Shown: one piece after another, positions 1 to 12,680 of the stretch
Position numbering within the stretch: the first letter of the stretch is position 1
How the letters are laid out: every line of letters starts with the position of its first letter
Assembly: GCA_009801015.1 (NCBI GenBank)
Contig: VHZZ01004323.1
Coordinates: 37,934 to 80,164, forward strand
Direction: 5' to 3'
Length of the DNA stretch: 42,231 nucleotides
Source of the DNA: Silene noctiflora
Taxonomy: Eukaryota; Streptophyta; Magnoliopsida; Caryophyllales; Caryophyllaceae
Translations under genes and position numbers: made by a program
Notes under the pieces: model-generated
Databases searched by the model: none
The model's input: only the letters and a program-made list of their open reading frames with translations
Told to the model about the DNA's origin: nothing

Positions 1-887
1 CTTAGTATGTTATGCCTCACATTGAAAAATAATTTAGGTGTGGTGAATACGTATAAATAATAAAATTGTCCCACATCAAAAGATTAGCATAAGATGGAGT
101 GATTTTATGATTATAAATATGAGACATTATTGGAACTTAGTATCAATCCAAAATATTTTGAGTCTCTTCGTCTTAGAGAGCTTTTAAGAGAGTGTATCAA
201 TTCACAATATGATATATATTTTCTATGTTATATTGGAATGATGTTTATAATATTTATTTATATTTGGCAAAAAAAGTATTGTAAAAAAATTATGAAAATT
301 ATATAATTAGATTTGTAGTAAAAAAGTGCTATCATTAGAGTATAAATTTCATATCATTTGCACATATTTTAATTATGATAAAAAAAAAATAGAAAAAAAA
401 ACATACGAATATTAATAGATAGTATAATATTTGCACATATGTTATAGCAACAATTCTTAACTAGACCAGAGATCGTAGTGTTCAACGAAACGGTATCTCT
501 ATGGGACATTCTATTAAATATATGCATACTCGATCAGCGAAAAAACATACATTCCGACTGCAGAAGATATAAAAACCTGTAAACCCATAGACAGGTGAAA
601 GAACATCTAAAACTAGGACGTATATATTGAAAGAAGAGAAGGGAGGCTCAACTCATGCATAGGTAACATGCTGTGGATGTGCTCTATTTTAAGCTACTTT
701 TTTTTTTAACTATGAAAAGTAAAGTAAATAAAACACAACCCACTGGATAAATATACATAAAAAAGATCAAAAAAGCCGAGAAACCCCGACAAGGAGAAGA
801 GATGAGAACTAATTACATCCTAAATATAAGACTTAGTGGCAAAGGGGATGATGGTTAGCTTCGACATCAGTAGTGTTAAGAAGTTTC
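1..887. other. Gene-free flank downstream of AUG8, possible decayed LTR-like DNA
   Basis: No coding exon is supported here. The first 200 bases carry two related motifs, CTCACATTGAAAA near 15 and TCCCACATCAAA at 69-80, followed by TATAAATA-like stretches. TCCCACAT-type blocks before a TATA-like stretch are common in plant LTR and TRIM promoters, so this may be an LTR remnant, but no ends or target duplication could be found. A-rich tracts occur near 370-402. The last part, up to 887, is presumably 3' UTR and terminator of the minus-strand AUG8 gene. Confidence 0.3.
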
Positions 888-3800
888 TCAGTGTAATGGA
901 AGCCATGTCTCGGACACATTTTGCTGGCACTGTATTAGCTGCGTCCTCAAACTGTATTCTTTTACCTATTTTAGAGCAAACAGTCAAAACATTAGACACA
1001 GGTAATCATAAAAAAGGAAAGAAAAAACAGGAGAAAAGCGAGCACATCGTAGAAGTTGATCATCAAAACCTTCATAAAAATAAAAAATATATCCCCTCTC
1101 GATTTCGTTCAGTAGGTGGTGGAGTTGATCAAGAAGTGTGATAACATTATGTTGATGGTCCAAAAAACCTACTTGATGACTTAGAACAAAATAGTATTAG
1201 AAGGAAAGAAAAGGCAGAGGTTGATTAAAGGGGTGTTAAAAACTCAGAACCGAGAATTTTGCTGATGCCCGTGGATCTTTTCTGGCTTGAGTTTGGACAA
1301 AACGGTGCAAACCCAAAAGTGAATAGATATTACAGTAGTCTTTCTTACAAGAGGAGTAGGATAAAGGATCCCTTAAAAGACGAGTATCAAATCACTACCA
1401 AAAGGGGCAGGGAAGGAGGGAGCTCTAACCAACTGAAGTCTGAGACCTCCTTGACTCTCACTTGAGATAAGATTCGCATGAGATCAATTTAACAAATAGC
1501 TTCATAGGAATGACAATCAGGGGGGAAATTCTCCAATAAATTTTAGCTTGACAACTTTTAAAATAGCTTAAAAACAAGCCATTTGTGGTAAGTTATGAAG
1601 TCCACAAGAAAAACTAGCAGATTCTCCACAATGGCGTTGAGCACTTCATTCGTTTGACAAGAGGTTGATTTAGCTTTCCAAGACAAGATCCAGGTACTGG
1701 AAATTCAAGAAAGCATTGTGAAGTATCTGATCATAAATATTGCTTCTGCGGATCCCATAAAGGCGTGGCAGAAAAGGATCGTTGCACTTTTTACCATTAT
1801 GTACAATTTTTTGTTCGAAATATTAATAACACAACACACCAAAAAAGGATGTCAAGTGGTAAACATGACTATTATCTGCACTCACCTGCGCGGCTGCTGA
1901 TGAAGACAACAAATCATCACACGCATTAAGCAAGGCTCTTTCATGTCCTGCTAGTTCAGCAAGTTCAGAAACCAAGCCATTTATTGCTTCAGCCTACATT
2001 GCATCAGAAGGCAGGCAGGTTATCAGCATTTCATCAAAATTAAGGGAAGAGATCAGTGACAACAAGAAATGACATTACCCAGTGCCTCAAGGGACCTTAT
2101 CTTTGTGTTAGCGACACTAGGTGGGTTTTTTTTCTTCCAAATGACCCAAAATGAAAATTGTTTCGAGAAATGCATCGAGTAAGTGCTACTTTGCAGTTTG
2201 CAATAAAAAGGGAAAAGAGGGGGCTTCAAAAACAGCATTGATCATATATAAAATGTAAATATGCCCAGAAATAGGTCAAAACTAACATAAAACACATGCC
2301 TCATTGCATCTACATATTGCCCGAGTTCCGAAATAATACAGGCACATGCAATTAGAAACATGTCAATTTTGTGCAGGTGGACCTATAAATCTTAATTATG
2401 TCACATAGGCATTCATAAAGATGTGATTAACAAAGGAGGTGATACAAGGCCACACAAATGTTATATTGGTAATAAAAGAGGATACATTGTATGCTATGCT
2501 GATCCAGCTTTTAAAACATAGCCAATCACTCTTAAACATGTTTCTCCGTTAACAAAAGTTTAGAACTTCGACAAAAGACCAGTTAGTCGTTGACCTTGTG
2601 ATATATAGATTTTCAGAGGAGTGTTGAACACGAAAATTAAAAAGGATTTGGCTCCAACAGGCAAAAAAATCTCACTTGTTGAGATAGGCAAAGAAAAACA
2701 ACCACACTAAATGTACATTAAAACATGTAGTCCAGCTATTATGCGGATAGTATCCATCGAACTTTATTGTGCTTCAGATATGTTAACAGGATTGTAGCAC
2801 GGGTAAAAAAGTTCATAAATATAAGGACCACATTTCCATCAAAAATTCACAAATAAAATTCATTATAATCCACATTAGCTGCCAAAGTTCTGGAAATGTA
2901 TCTAACTCAAGTGGGAAGAGAGAAATCAAGGCATCGGATCTTCCCATACACATCGACATGCTTAGTAATAACAAAGCAACAGGTCAGGACCATTAAAACA
3001 CTTGCATGTGGGGGTTCTTATGTGACAATAACATCATAGAGAACTGAAGAAGATAGTTATGATCAGAGACAAAATTATCATGATAGTGATATTTATTTCC
3101 GTTATTACTTATTTCCATTTTTTCCATTTCTAATAGAGCCAACGAATCACTAATTAGTAGGCTTTGTAATATTGTGAAATAAAGCAAAATGGCTCACTAG
3201 GATGTTTGCACGTCTTATGCTGTAACCATGTAATGTTGTAATTGGTCGATACTACTGTCAACGCAAATTTCTCTAGACTCCAAACACAGCTTGTCAGGGC
3301 TAAAAAAAAAGAAAGGTAATGCTCCTTACCTCTGATTCCCTAACACTGCTATAGAAATAAACCTTCGAGCTAAAGTTGTTGCAAATTACTTCCAAACATA
3401 AAACTGATTTATCCAATATTAAAAACTGTAACTTCCAAATAAGACATACAACTCAGCTCCAAACAATCAAAATAAAAATACCAGTGTTAAGCTAACACTT
3501 GAAAACACGATACTCAGTGAAACAATTTTATGTATCCAACTATTGAATGCAATTTGAACACAAGTAAAAAAAAAAAATTAAATTAGTTGTTATCTCACCT
3601 TTGACAGCAGAGAACAGATGGAGGATCCCATCATCTGCATAACATCAGCAGCAGAGCTCATTGCAATCTTAAGAGAATCAATATCCGCCTACACAGAAAA
3701 AATAAATATAATTTCCTGACTTATAAATTATAATGAGCAAAATGACAGATGTCTAAACTATTGACAGCTACCATACTTTTGCTCCTCCGGTAACTGGAAG

Positions 3801-6342
3801 GCGAAGGGTGCTAGCTTCAAGATCTTCGATTACTCCATTTAAGGAAGAAGAATGGTCTCCATCAAGTAAAGCCCAATCTTCTAGATAAGCCATCTGAAAA
3901 TTTACAGATCGATAATTTAGAAGCAAGGAAGAGAGGCCTGTTAACTCAGGATTATATTGCCATTAAAATCATAAGCCACATCTCAAATTTTTCCCTAATT
4001 TTGATTTAGAAGAGATCAGAAAGGTCTCCTTCTGAAAAATAATAATATTTTCGATTTTTTTGGTTGGTATAATTGCACTCGTGACTTATGGGAAAACTCT
4101 AAAGATGGCCTTTCAGACAGGGATTAAACCCCTGCTGGCTGCTGGATATTTTAAACAGATTACAAATGGTAGCCAGTAGAATTACAATAATTTGAAATTT
4201 TGGAAAAGAGGACAACTTTGCTAGATTACTACTAGTTTTATGGCGAGTACGACATACATAAGAACATTTGCATAATCAACTCCACATGCAAGGATATCAT
4301 CATGGACCAAATAACATGCCAACCTACTAAAATTATGTCATGCTTGCTCACTTTCCATCAACTTACAGGATCTTCATTCAATGTGAAAATAGAATACAAT
4401 GTTGAGCAGCTTCAAATGAAAACAATTTGTAGACAAACTTACTTGCTCTCCCAGTAACAAATCGAGTTTGAGATCAATATTAAGCTGCTGAAGCTCTATC
4501 CGTTTCCTTAATACAGAATCCCACAGCTCCAAATTTGTTTCCCAGACATTATACAGAGTTTCCTGCATCAACATAAAACTACTTTACAAATGATGCAGCT
4601 AAACTGTTACCGTGACATACATTAAGACGTGTTTGCTGTTCTATTGAAAGTAGAAACAACAAAGAAAACATCTCATCTGCAACTCACATTATTCAAACTA
4701 CAGAGAACAAGAAATCCCAAATAAAGGAAGAAATCTCAAATGAAAGTTTAGGTTGAAACTAAAGTTGCATGTAGTATTGCTATTGTATTTCAAATGCATC
4801 CCATCCAGGTTTACTACAAAACAGTGAACATCTCATCTGCAACTCACATTATTCTTCATATCGAAACAAAGACAAATAATCCAACAGAAAACTTTATATT
4901 TTTATCAGAGAATTTCAAGACAAAACAACAAAAAATAGTGAAATACAGACCCAATTTTCCTTCAGAACATTCACTACTCAAAATGTAAAAACCATCAAAC
5001 CAAAAGACATTTTTGCAAAATACAAGAAGAAAATCTTTACCTCTACAGTAATTTTCTGGATAAAAAGAGCAGTGTCAGTTCGAGCATTGGCGAATCGCCA
5101 TTGCAATTGCCGATTGTACAGCAACCGCAACTGATGAGCATCTTCAAGTTGGTTTGTTTTCTTCCCTTTCTTAATATCTGCCACAAAACTAAGGACTGAA
5201 GGTGTACTAATGGACAGTCTAGTCGGGCTAGATTGTCTAATCCTTGAAGGGCTTGTCCCTCTAGATTGGGTTGGAGTAGATGGTCTTGTCTTTGCTGGAC
5301 TCGACGTTCCTCTTGACACGGAGGTCCTACTTGGTGACGCCATTCTGCACTCAGACAGTGGGCTGGATCTGACTGAAGGCCCGGGAATTACTTTCTGAAG
5401 TGTAGAGCCCCTGAGTAAGCTGTCATCTACTGACTTCATACGCAACCCTAACGCACCGATATGATCCTCAAATTCTGACTGTTGGGAACGATCAGCTGAC
5501 GTTTTCTGCAAAACCCTAGGAATTCCTTCTGCGGAGAACCTTCTCGATGAAGGTAACCCACTAATGGGATGATTTGGAAAATTAAGAATCTTCCCCTTGT
5601 TAGTATCAGATAGATCAACACTCTTTGTCAACATACTTGCAGATAGCTTTCCGCCAGTCCTACTAGGCCATCTATGCTGATCAATCAACCTGGCTTGTGC
5701 CCCATCAACCGGTCTTGAATTCTCCGATTGATGAGGCGGGTTCTTTCCTTTCAAAGGGCTTCTGTTTCTCTCAGGGGTCAGTTTTCTCGGCCCTGAATTA
5801 ACTTCAGCCTGTCTATGAACCACATTTGAAGATGGTTTCAATGTACGGTCCGAGGGACCATGACTAACTATTTTTTCTTTCTTACTAACAGGAATTGAAA
5901 TGCTATCGGATTGAAAAGAAACGCTAAGCCTACGCATTGTTGAAGGCCATAATACCTCCGGCAACTTACTACCTACTACCTTTTTAGACGATGAGAGGGA
6001 GTCAACAGACGTGTCAGAGACTGGAGTTGATGGTTGTGAGGGCGATGGGGGTGTGGAGGGCCTCTTCCTCTCGGCTGATAAAGCTCTCTTTGATGAACCC
6101 AATTGGGTTGATGATGCATTGACACTTCTTGTAAGGTTCGGTGATGGGCATCGCCTCGAATTCGTAGTCGTTGAAGGTGCCGGAGTCGGAGACTTATATC
6201 TAGGACTAGCTTCTCTAATCCTAGAATGCCGTGTATTATTGGTGGTGATTCCATTATTCTTCTCGGCCCGAACCAACGGTCTTCTTAAGGTATCCACAGC
6301 TGATTGTTTATGTAATTCTTGCAAAGCTTCAAATACATCCAT
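888..6342 (-). CDS. AUG8: AUGMIN subunit 8 (EDE1-like, QWRF-family microtubule-associated protein)
   Basis: Six coding exons on the minus strand join in frame: 6342-5041, 4562-4443, 3893-3777, 3688-3599, 1993-1886 and 965-888, giving 604 residues. All introns are GT-AG and all exons are whole-codon (phase 0). The N-terminus [13 protein letters not shown] and the [11 protein letters not shown] block match the AUG8/EDE1 type of the QWRF (DUF566) family. Residues about 30-400 are Ser/Pro/Arg-rich and basic, as expected for microtubule binding. The signature QWRF is at residues 414-417 ([11 protein letters not shown]). The C-terminal helical DUF566 region follows in the small exons ([29 protein letters not shown]; the ending around [10 protein letters not shown]). 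Known role of the family: AUG8 is the microtubule-binding subunit of the augmin complex, which recruits gamma-tubulin for branching nucleation in spindle and phragmoplast. The last exon is tiny (25 codons) and lies 920 bp beyond its neighbour. The start is supported by homology, but an overlapping uORF precedes it (see findings). Length is close to the roughly 640 aa expected. Confidence 0.93.
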
Positions 6343-6358
6343 CCAAACTACCCAACAT
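6331..6358 (-). promoter_or_regulatory. Short upstream ORF overlapping the AUG8 start codon
   Basis: On the minus strand an ATG at 6358-6356 opens a nine-codon frame (MLGSLDGCI) that stops at TGA 6331-6329, overlapping the AUG8 start (6342-6340) in another frame. The uATG has A at -3, while the main ATG has T at -3 and G at +4, so the upstream start looks at least as favourable. If transcribed, it could lower AUG8 translation. Its presence in the mRNA follows from its position only 14 bases before the start codon; its effect is inferred. Confidence 0.5.
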
Positions 6359-8372
6359 TGTTGAACTTTCTATCCACAGCTAACTCTTTATGTAATTCTG
6401 ACATTCACAAACACCCACCAAAAGAAGAAGATCCTTTTATGAGGTGTAAAATCTGCCATGAATTCAAAAGACAGAAAAAATAAAAGTATTAGATACTGAA
6501 ACAGATAGGAAATACTAAAAAAAGAGCAAAGCAATAGAATAAAAGCAATAAAGATTACATCTTTACAGAATTACAGACAGCACCCATATCTGACAGATGA
6601 TGAATTTGAACAAATGGGCACTCAATTTCCAGATAATGAGCCAGATCATAGCCACAGGCCACAAAGCATAATAATACTTGTATTACAAGATATAATAAAA
6701 AGGGTCACGAATACATTAACGGTCATCTCCATTTAAGGGATACCCCAAAATGTAGGACATGAGACGGGACCGGTGGCGGAAGGAAGAAAGGGGGGACCTT
6801 AAGATATGTAATGAGAGTAGAATAAGGCAATTTCCTTCACCTTTTGATAAATTTTCTTTAGATTTTTCTTCTTGTGTGTGATGAACTACAATGGCTTTTT
6901 GTCACTGTCACGGGAGTGCCATGGTTGGGTTTGCTTGGTCTATAATAGGATTCTACTGCTACCTTTCTATCTTACTCTACTCTTTACCTTCCTTGCTGTT
7001 GGTTGTTTGTTTTTTCTCTCTCTAATTACTGACTACGATCCACCCTGTCCTGTTCTTGTCTCCCTTTCCCTCCAAAATAATGAGAGGGAAATCAATGACA
7101 ATGAAATCCTACTTCTAATTGAAGCAATTAGGAGTCAACTTTTTTAAGTTTACAGCACCCTGATTTAGAATGGCTAGTGGTCAGTGTGTTGGTGATATGT
7201 CTAACAAAATTAACTCGACTCGACATCCATGTAAAATGACGTTGTTTCAAACATTATCTAAAACCACTAAACCAAAAGATTAACCAAATAGAAATTAAAC
7301 AAACGACTAAAATGCATAACATATGATAAAAAATTCTAATAAGCATGTCGTAAAGTGACCCAACTCAAAACCGAGAGCCTCCTATTTTTAATGTAGTAAC
7401 GGATCATCGTGAAATCTAACCTCTAACAACACGACCAACACTTGGATATGTACCATATCCTAGTTTCCTTCCATTTTACAAGTAAGAGTAGCTTTTAGGA
7501 ATACGGAGTATTTAGCTAGACAGTTCCCTTCTGTGTCGCAAACTACAACCATCTTGCAGATATCTTGATTTAATACTCAAGTCTGAAACTTTAAGTACAA
7601 CGAGTGTGACATTATACAACATTCACATTTTTCATCTGATTTTGGATGTGAATAACACACAATGTATTGATAAAAATAGTACTCCAGTAAACTCGTCTAA
7701 ATCGCATTTTCTTTCTTTTCCTCCAGCTTACAAGTACTAATTACATCGCAATTTCTTATAATATAAAAAGAATCCGAATCACAAAGTTGTACTAGAGATT
7801 AACAATTAAAGCATTAACTGCTTGGTCTAGTAATGCAAGCCTCTAGATTTTAAAATATATTGCAAAAGTAATCAAGTAAATTCACTCCCATAATTATTTG
7901 GTGATCCAATTTAAAGCATATATGGGAAGATGTGTTCCCGGTTTGGAATTATGGAAATAAGGGAAGCACAAAGACCTCCACGTGCATTCAACTTCTCTTT
8001 TTTGTCCATCCCCCCACGAAATTTCACATTATGAAACAAACAAAAACCTCATTTACCAATATTTAACTTTGCACTCCTAAAATCACATGAGCTAACCACA
8101 TTCGCGCAAATATCCAACAACCTTACTCTAGTACTCTATCATAGAGTTCTGTACAAGACAATCTCATAGTCGCTACATCTAGGCCATTTGGTTACCTTTG
8201 ATTTGGTACAAAGATCAACGAGAGAGGAGGGGACTATTTATAAGTATTGTCATCGGATGACAAGTAGGCCAAAATGCTTGTGAAGGATCGAACAACTCAT
8301 TAGAAACATTCTAAAGTAGAAAGGTAAAATAATGACCGAGATACCCAAAAAAATGGAATACTTAAATAAATG

Positions 8373-8390
8373 ATCGGAACAGAGGGAATA
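8373..8390. repeat. Stowaway-like MITE end remnant
   Basis: The sequence GGAACAGAGGGAATA reads as the right end of a Stowaway-type element (inverse of TATTCCCTCTGTTCC). A clear left partner was not found, so this is a fragment or a diverged copy. Confidence 0.35.
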
Positions 8391-8705
8391 TATACAATCA
8401 ACTTACATCTTTATATATTTTAGAGGGTTTTAGTGAACTAGCCTCATACATTAAAATATCTCATTTATAAGTTTTTCTAATAAGAAATACTAATCCATAG
8501 TCCATACAACTAACAACTAATTAGGTCAAATTGACTTGATCTTGCAACTATTTTAACAATATATATGTATATGGACATTCATCTCCATAACCTTGATAAA
8601 AATTTGTGTCGAAAATGTATTGACTAAGTATTTATTTTCACAAGAAGAAGAAGTGCAAATTTTGGTGATAAGTTCTCGCGAGAAACAAGTACTCACTAAA
8701 ATGAA

Positions 8706-8733
8706 TATTCCCTTTGTCTCAATGGTTTGTTTG
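8706..8733. repeat. Stowaway-like MITE left end remnant
   Basis: TATTCCCTTTGTCTCAATGG followed by TTTGTTTG resembles the left terminal repeat of Stowaway MITEs. The matching right end is not visible in the next few hundred bases. Confidence 0.35.
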
Positions 8734-9904
8734 TTTTTTTAATTCTTTGTGAAACAAGAACAAAATTGTTTTTTTTTTTAAAACCCACATAAAATGTACC
8801 ACCAATCTCCAAATCCAAACACTTGGCTAGCAACTTCTAAGTCCTACCATGCAAAGTTTAACCATTCTTAAACAACTACAGTACGTACCTTAAAACCCCA
8901 CATCGAATTCTGGAATCTTGAGCTCCGTCTTAATCAAATTGTCCCCTCCGATTGATTACCTAATCTAACCTCCTTCCTAAGCCAACAACAATCGTAAAAA
9001 ACAAGAAATTGTCTTAATTAAATTACTAGTGTTAATTAATCAATGCTAACTCCAACAAATCACATGTAATTACAATCCTGACAAGGGTTTTGACGCACAA
9101 ATTAAACAAATCATTTCTAGTTTGACCTTTTCCGATACCTCTATTAAAATTTCCAGATTTCGGTACACATTTCTGCGTACCCCCACAAATTAATACTTCG
9201 TAGTTGCTTCATTCCCTTAACCGGGTCAAATACCATCCCACCATAAATTAGACAAGCTTTTTTGTTAGTTCCTAAAGATATACTATGGTTGTTATCTCAT
9301 CTATTTTTTTCACCCGTTTTAAGTTTAGGATGAATATTGTTACAAATTAAACATAGATCATCAAATAAGACCACCACTTGACGCCTTGACGGTCTCACAT
9401 AATAATTACTGCAATTTAAACTATTCCGTACAATACAATACTAATATTTTTTCTTCTATTCGATTTCAATTTCAATTTGTCCTGTATACATTCAATTCTG
9501 CAATCAAAATTTCACAGTATATTAACATGGCTTCTGGAAATAGCAGGTTCATGTCTCTTAGTTATTGAAGAGAGAGAATTACGCGCCAAATAAACATCTA
9601 AAATCTATAACCAACAAAAATTACGATCGAAAGTTAACAGAATAATCAAAACCCTAATTACAACAATCTGTATCATCAGGGAAAAAAAGAAGAATTTAAA
9701 AAAGAAACTAACCTGTGAAAACTTGATCAATTGAATTCCAGAAAACAAAAAATACAAAATCAAAACCCTAATTTGAAGAATCTTGAATTGCCGAATTAAG
9801 GTGATGAAGAGGAGAGAAAATAAATAAATAAAATAAAAAAGGGAAATGATGAAAATAATAATAATGTTTTGAGTTTGAATAAGGAAGGTAGAGGGGGTTA
9901 AGAG

Positions 9905-9943
9905 GGCCGTTGAAGTAGGAGTTTGGTCGTTAAATTCGCGCCA
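9905..9943 (-). promoter_or_regulatory. Candidate cell-cycle promoter elements (MSA core and E2F-like site)
   Basis: On the minus strand this stretch carries CAACGGCC (AACGG core of mitosis-specific activator elements, plus-strand CCGTT at 9907-9911), and at 9934-9941 ATTCGCGC, which fits the E2F consensus WTTSSCSS. MSA elements recruit three-repeat MYB factors in G2/M; E2F sites act at G1/S. Such sites fit a mitotic gene such as AUG8/EDE1, which lies downstream on this strand if the inferred leader exon is right. Individually the motifs are short and could occur by chance. Confidence 0.45.
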
Positions 9944-9962
9944 CCTTCTTTAATCTCTTTTC

Positions 9963-9987
9963 AATTAATTAATTAATTAATTAATTA
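9963..9987. repeat. (AATT)n microsatellite
   Basis: Six perfect AATT units in a row just upstream of the proposed AUG8 promoter. Confidence 0.9.
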
Positions 9988-9989
9988 TT

Positions 9990-11732
9990 AGTTAATGTTT
10001 CCTTTTTTTGTACTAATGGTATTATGCTTCATCAACTATAATTTTAGGCAAATTTTATTAGCACATTGATGCTTAGCTTTATTAGCTGTGGGTTAATTAA
10101 GAAAGTTTTTTGTGGTTATTGGGTCTTTAGAAAGACGGTTTTTTTATAATTTTTTTCGTTACTATTTACAATACCTTGTTTTTTCTCATTGCAGAATCTT
10201 GTTAATAAAAGGGATATGCAACATATTAAAAGAGTACGGAAAAAGTGGTTACCCCTAGTTAATAATTTAGTGAAAGACGATAGTTTATCGTACATTTCTT
10301 TGTTATTGTATTAACTACTACAATAGAGATATCTATTTCATCTCTAAAATAAGTCCTAATATTATCACGTGGTGATAGAAAGTACAAATTGTTTTCCATC
10401 TCAAGACAACTTATCTTGTTAAATGGAATGTATTTGATCTATTTCTTGTTTAAAGCGAATGTTTTAGTCTTAAATAAAAATACGTGAATTAATTAAGTAA
10501 TAGAAGCAAATGGAGTTAAATTATTAGTAACTTGACTTAAAAGTTATAGATTACAAAGATTGTATTATACTCAACATCTAATAAAGTGTGAGGGGTAAAT
10601 TTATAGGTGAAATTAATTATATTCATAAGGTTGCCCTCTTAAGTCTTAGCTCATAATTAGTGATATTATTATTGGTGATGGCGATGAGTGGTGACATTAT
10701 GTGTAGTTGCTAAATGAAGTTGTAACAACAAAACGTTGCAATAACAGATCATTATTTTAGCTTCATCTTGTCATTATCTATCAATGACTTCGCATTTGAC
10801 CCACCATAATACTCCGCATTCTCCATGTTTGTACGCATCAACTATTGACAAGGTTTCTCTTCAAACTGAACTTTTTAAACGGGCCATATATGACCCATTT
10901 ATGGCTAAATATGACCCAATTTAAATAGTAATATTTTTCCCCAATTTAAATGATCACATTTTACCATGAAAATGGTCATATAAAAGTGTTTGAAAGCTTT
11001 AAGTGAAATAATCGATCCGAAATGAGAATTAGGGTCAACTATTATGCTTGGCTGACCATTTCTAACTTGATCAATAAACTACCTTGACATATCGTGGGAG
11101 TTTATTATGAAGGTGATACAATATAATAGAGAGTATATCTTCATAAACTATACGTTTTTGACTAAAGTCATGTCTCATATGAGAATGTTTGTTGAAGTAG
11201 TTGTGTTCTTACAACTTCAACAATCTTATTGTAGGGGTCCATATAAATCCATTGGCACTATATCGTATTATTTTAATTCTATATGCATACATTCAATTTA
11301 GTCACCAAAAAGATACATTATTTCAAATTTTTATTTTATGTATACGTTACTATTAGTGCTCAATTTATCAAGGATATATACTTAATTTACTATTTTACGG
11401 TATTGGGCCTGGTTTAATGAAAAACTCATGAGCCCAATTAGGCATTTGGAGTATAAAGGCAGAGTTGAAAGAAGTTATATAGCGGTTGGTTAACACTTCT
11501 CACTAAAGAAATAGTTAGAAGCAACAATTTGGATAAGGGTGTCTATAAAGAGACATTATAAACCAGGCAAAACAATCACTAGTCACAAACAACTAAAATA
11601 ACTACAACTAATTAATTAATCTAACTTTAAATCGTACAACTTAGTTTATCTTAGTTTAGATTAGCACGGTGAAGCATTGCAAGTTAATTAGTCATCTATC
11701 CCTTAGTTTGTAATTTAGCATCCAAAAGTATA
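9990..11732. other. AT-rich intergenic DNA without recognisable genes
   Basis: Both strands were read. Open frames are short (64 codons at most) and without family features. No tRNA or clear element ends were identified. This separates the AUG8 promoter from the transposon-rich block. Confidence 0.6.
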
Positions 11733-12003
11733 CCTGACAAAGCCGACCCGGGCCAAAAACACGACCCGCACCTGAGTTGAAGACACAAATCTAACCCAAA
11801 ACCCGAATTGACTCGACCATATTGAACTCAACTCTGATGTTTATTAACGCATACTTACCGTTATCCCAAAATAACTTGATAACAACCCACTCGAAAATGA
11901 CCCGAACCCGAAATGACCTGCCCCGAATTCTTGCAAACCCGAACAAGTAGAATTCAAACACGACTCGACCCCGATTGACCCGCTTGCCAGGTCTCGACAA
12001 GTA
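11733..12003. repeat. GACCCG-rich degenerate interspersed repeat (copy 1)
   Basis: The stretch is built of degenerate repeats of the type GACCCGAA and ACCCGAAATGACC. It starts near ACCTGACAAAGCCGACCCG and ends GACCCGCTTGCCAGGTCT, so the termini (ACCTG-CAA versus TTGCCAGGT) are roughly inverted copies. A related stretch lies in MAT1 intron 4 (25682-25922). It is a dispersed family without coding capacity; the class is unknown to me. Confidence 0.6.
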
Positions 12004-12680
12004 CTCTTATGTTTTAGGTATAAGATCCATATCATTATATAGGTAACTAGTGCTCGTCATTGAGCAAAAGTCAACATCCATGATTCGAGCCCTTTATATT
12101 TAGGGCAGGTCGCAAAGTGTGGAAGGGTAGTTATTACGCCGGCTAGGATACCGTAAGGTATTGGGCTTGTTTCCACCTTATTGTTACATGTCTGAATGCT
12201 TCTACAGTTGTTCAATTCATTGCTACTCTCGCCTCTGTCTTCTCTTTCAAGGATCTAGGCTCCGTTTCCTACTTTCTTGGTGTGGAAGTACATCCTCATC
12301 CCACTGGGTTACTTCTCAGTCAGCAAAAATACATCGTTGACCTGCTTGCTCTCGCACTTCAATAATGACAAATTCCAACCCTGTTTCTATGCCTCTGGAT
12401 TCCACGACCAAACTCTCGGCCATGGAGGGGAACCCTTTGCTGACAACGTTGTTTCACAAGGTCGTGGGTCGTCTCCAGTTTCTCTCCCTCACTCGTCCCG
12501 ACTTAGCCTATGCTACTAGTTGATTGTCTCAATTTATGCATTCTTCCACATCAGTATATTGTGCTGCTCTAAAGCGACTCATTCGATATATCTAAGGTAC
12601 CGCAACCACAGGAATGTGGCTTCATAAGTGCTCTCCGCTCTTGCTTCATGCCTACTCGGATGCGGAGTGGGCAGATGATC

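Larger units (their letters stand above)
6343..9890 (-). other. Inferred AUG8 5' leader: noncoding exon plus ~3.3 kb leader intron
   Basis: No convincing coding sequence is seen from 6343 to 9890. On the minus strand a CACAG|GTTAGT donor lies at 9713/9712 and an acceptor-like TGTCAG at 6400-6398, 56 bases before the AUG8 start. A leader exon at about 9890-9713 would be followed by an intron of about 3.3 kb. The leader region contains AAACCCTAA (telo-box) motifs at about 9648 and 9763, frequent near plant transcription starts. The long AT-rich span also contains Stowaway-like remnants near 8373-8390 and 8706-8733. Alternatively the promoter lies just upstream of 6400 and the DNA beyond is intergenic. 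RNA data would decide. Confidence 0.45.

Noticed and set aside
836..1465. Two plus-strand ORFs (101 and 68 codons)
   Set aside because: They overlap the AUG8 last exon and intron 5; the minus strand carries the conserved QWRF-family C-terminus.
1640..1730. Coiled-coil-like plus-strand reading ([18 protein letters not shown])
   Set aside because: Short, bounded by stops, inside AUG8 intron 5, with no splice-supported continuation; possibly chance or a tiny captured fragment.
5976..6364. ORFs on both strands overlapping AUG8 exon 1
   Set aside because: Shadows of the real frame produced by its Ser/Pro/Arg-rich composition.
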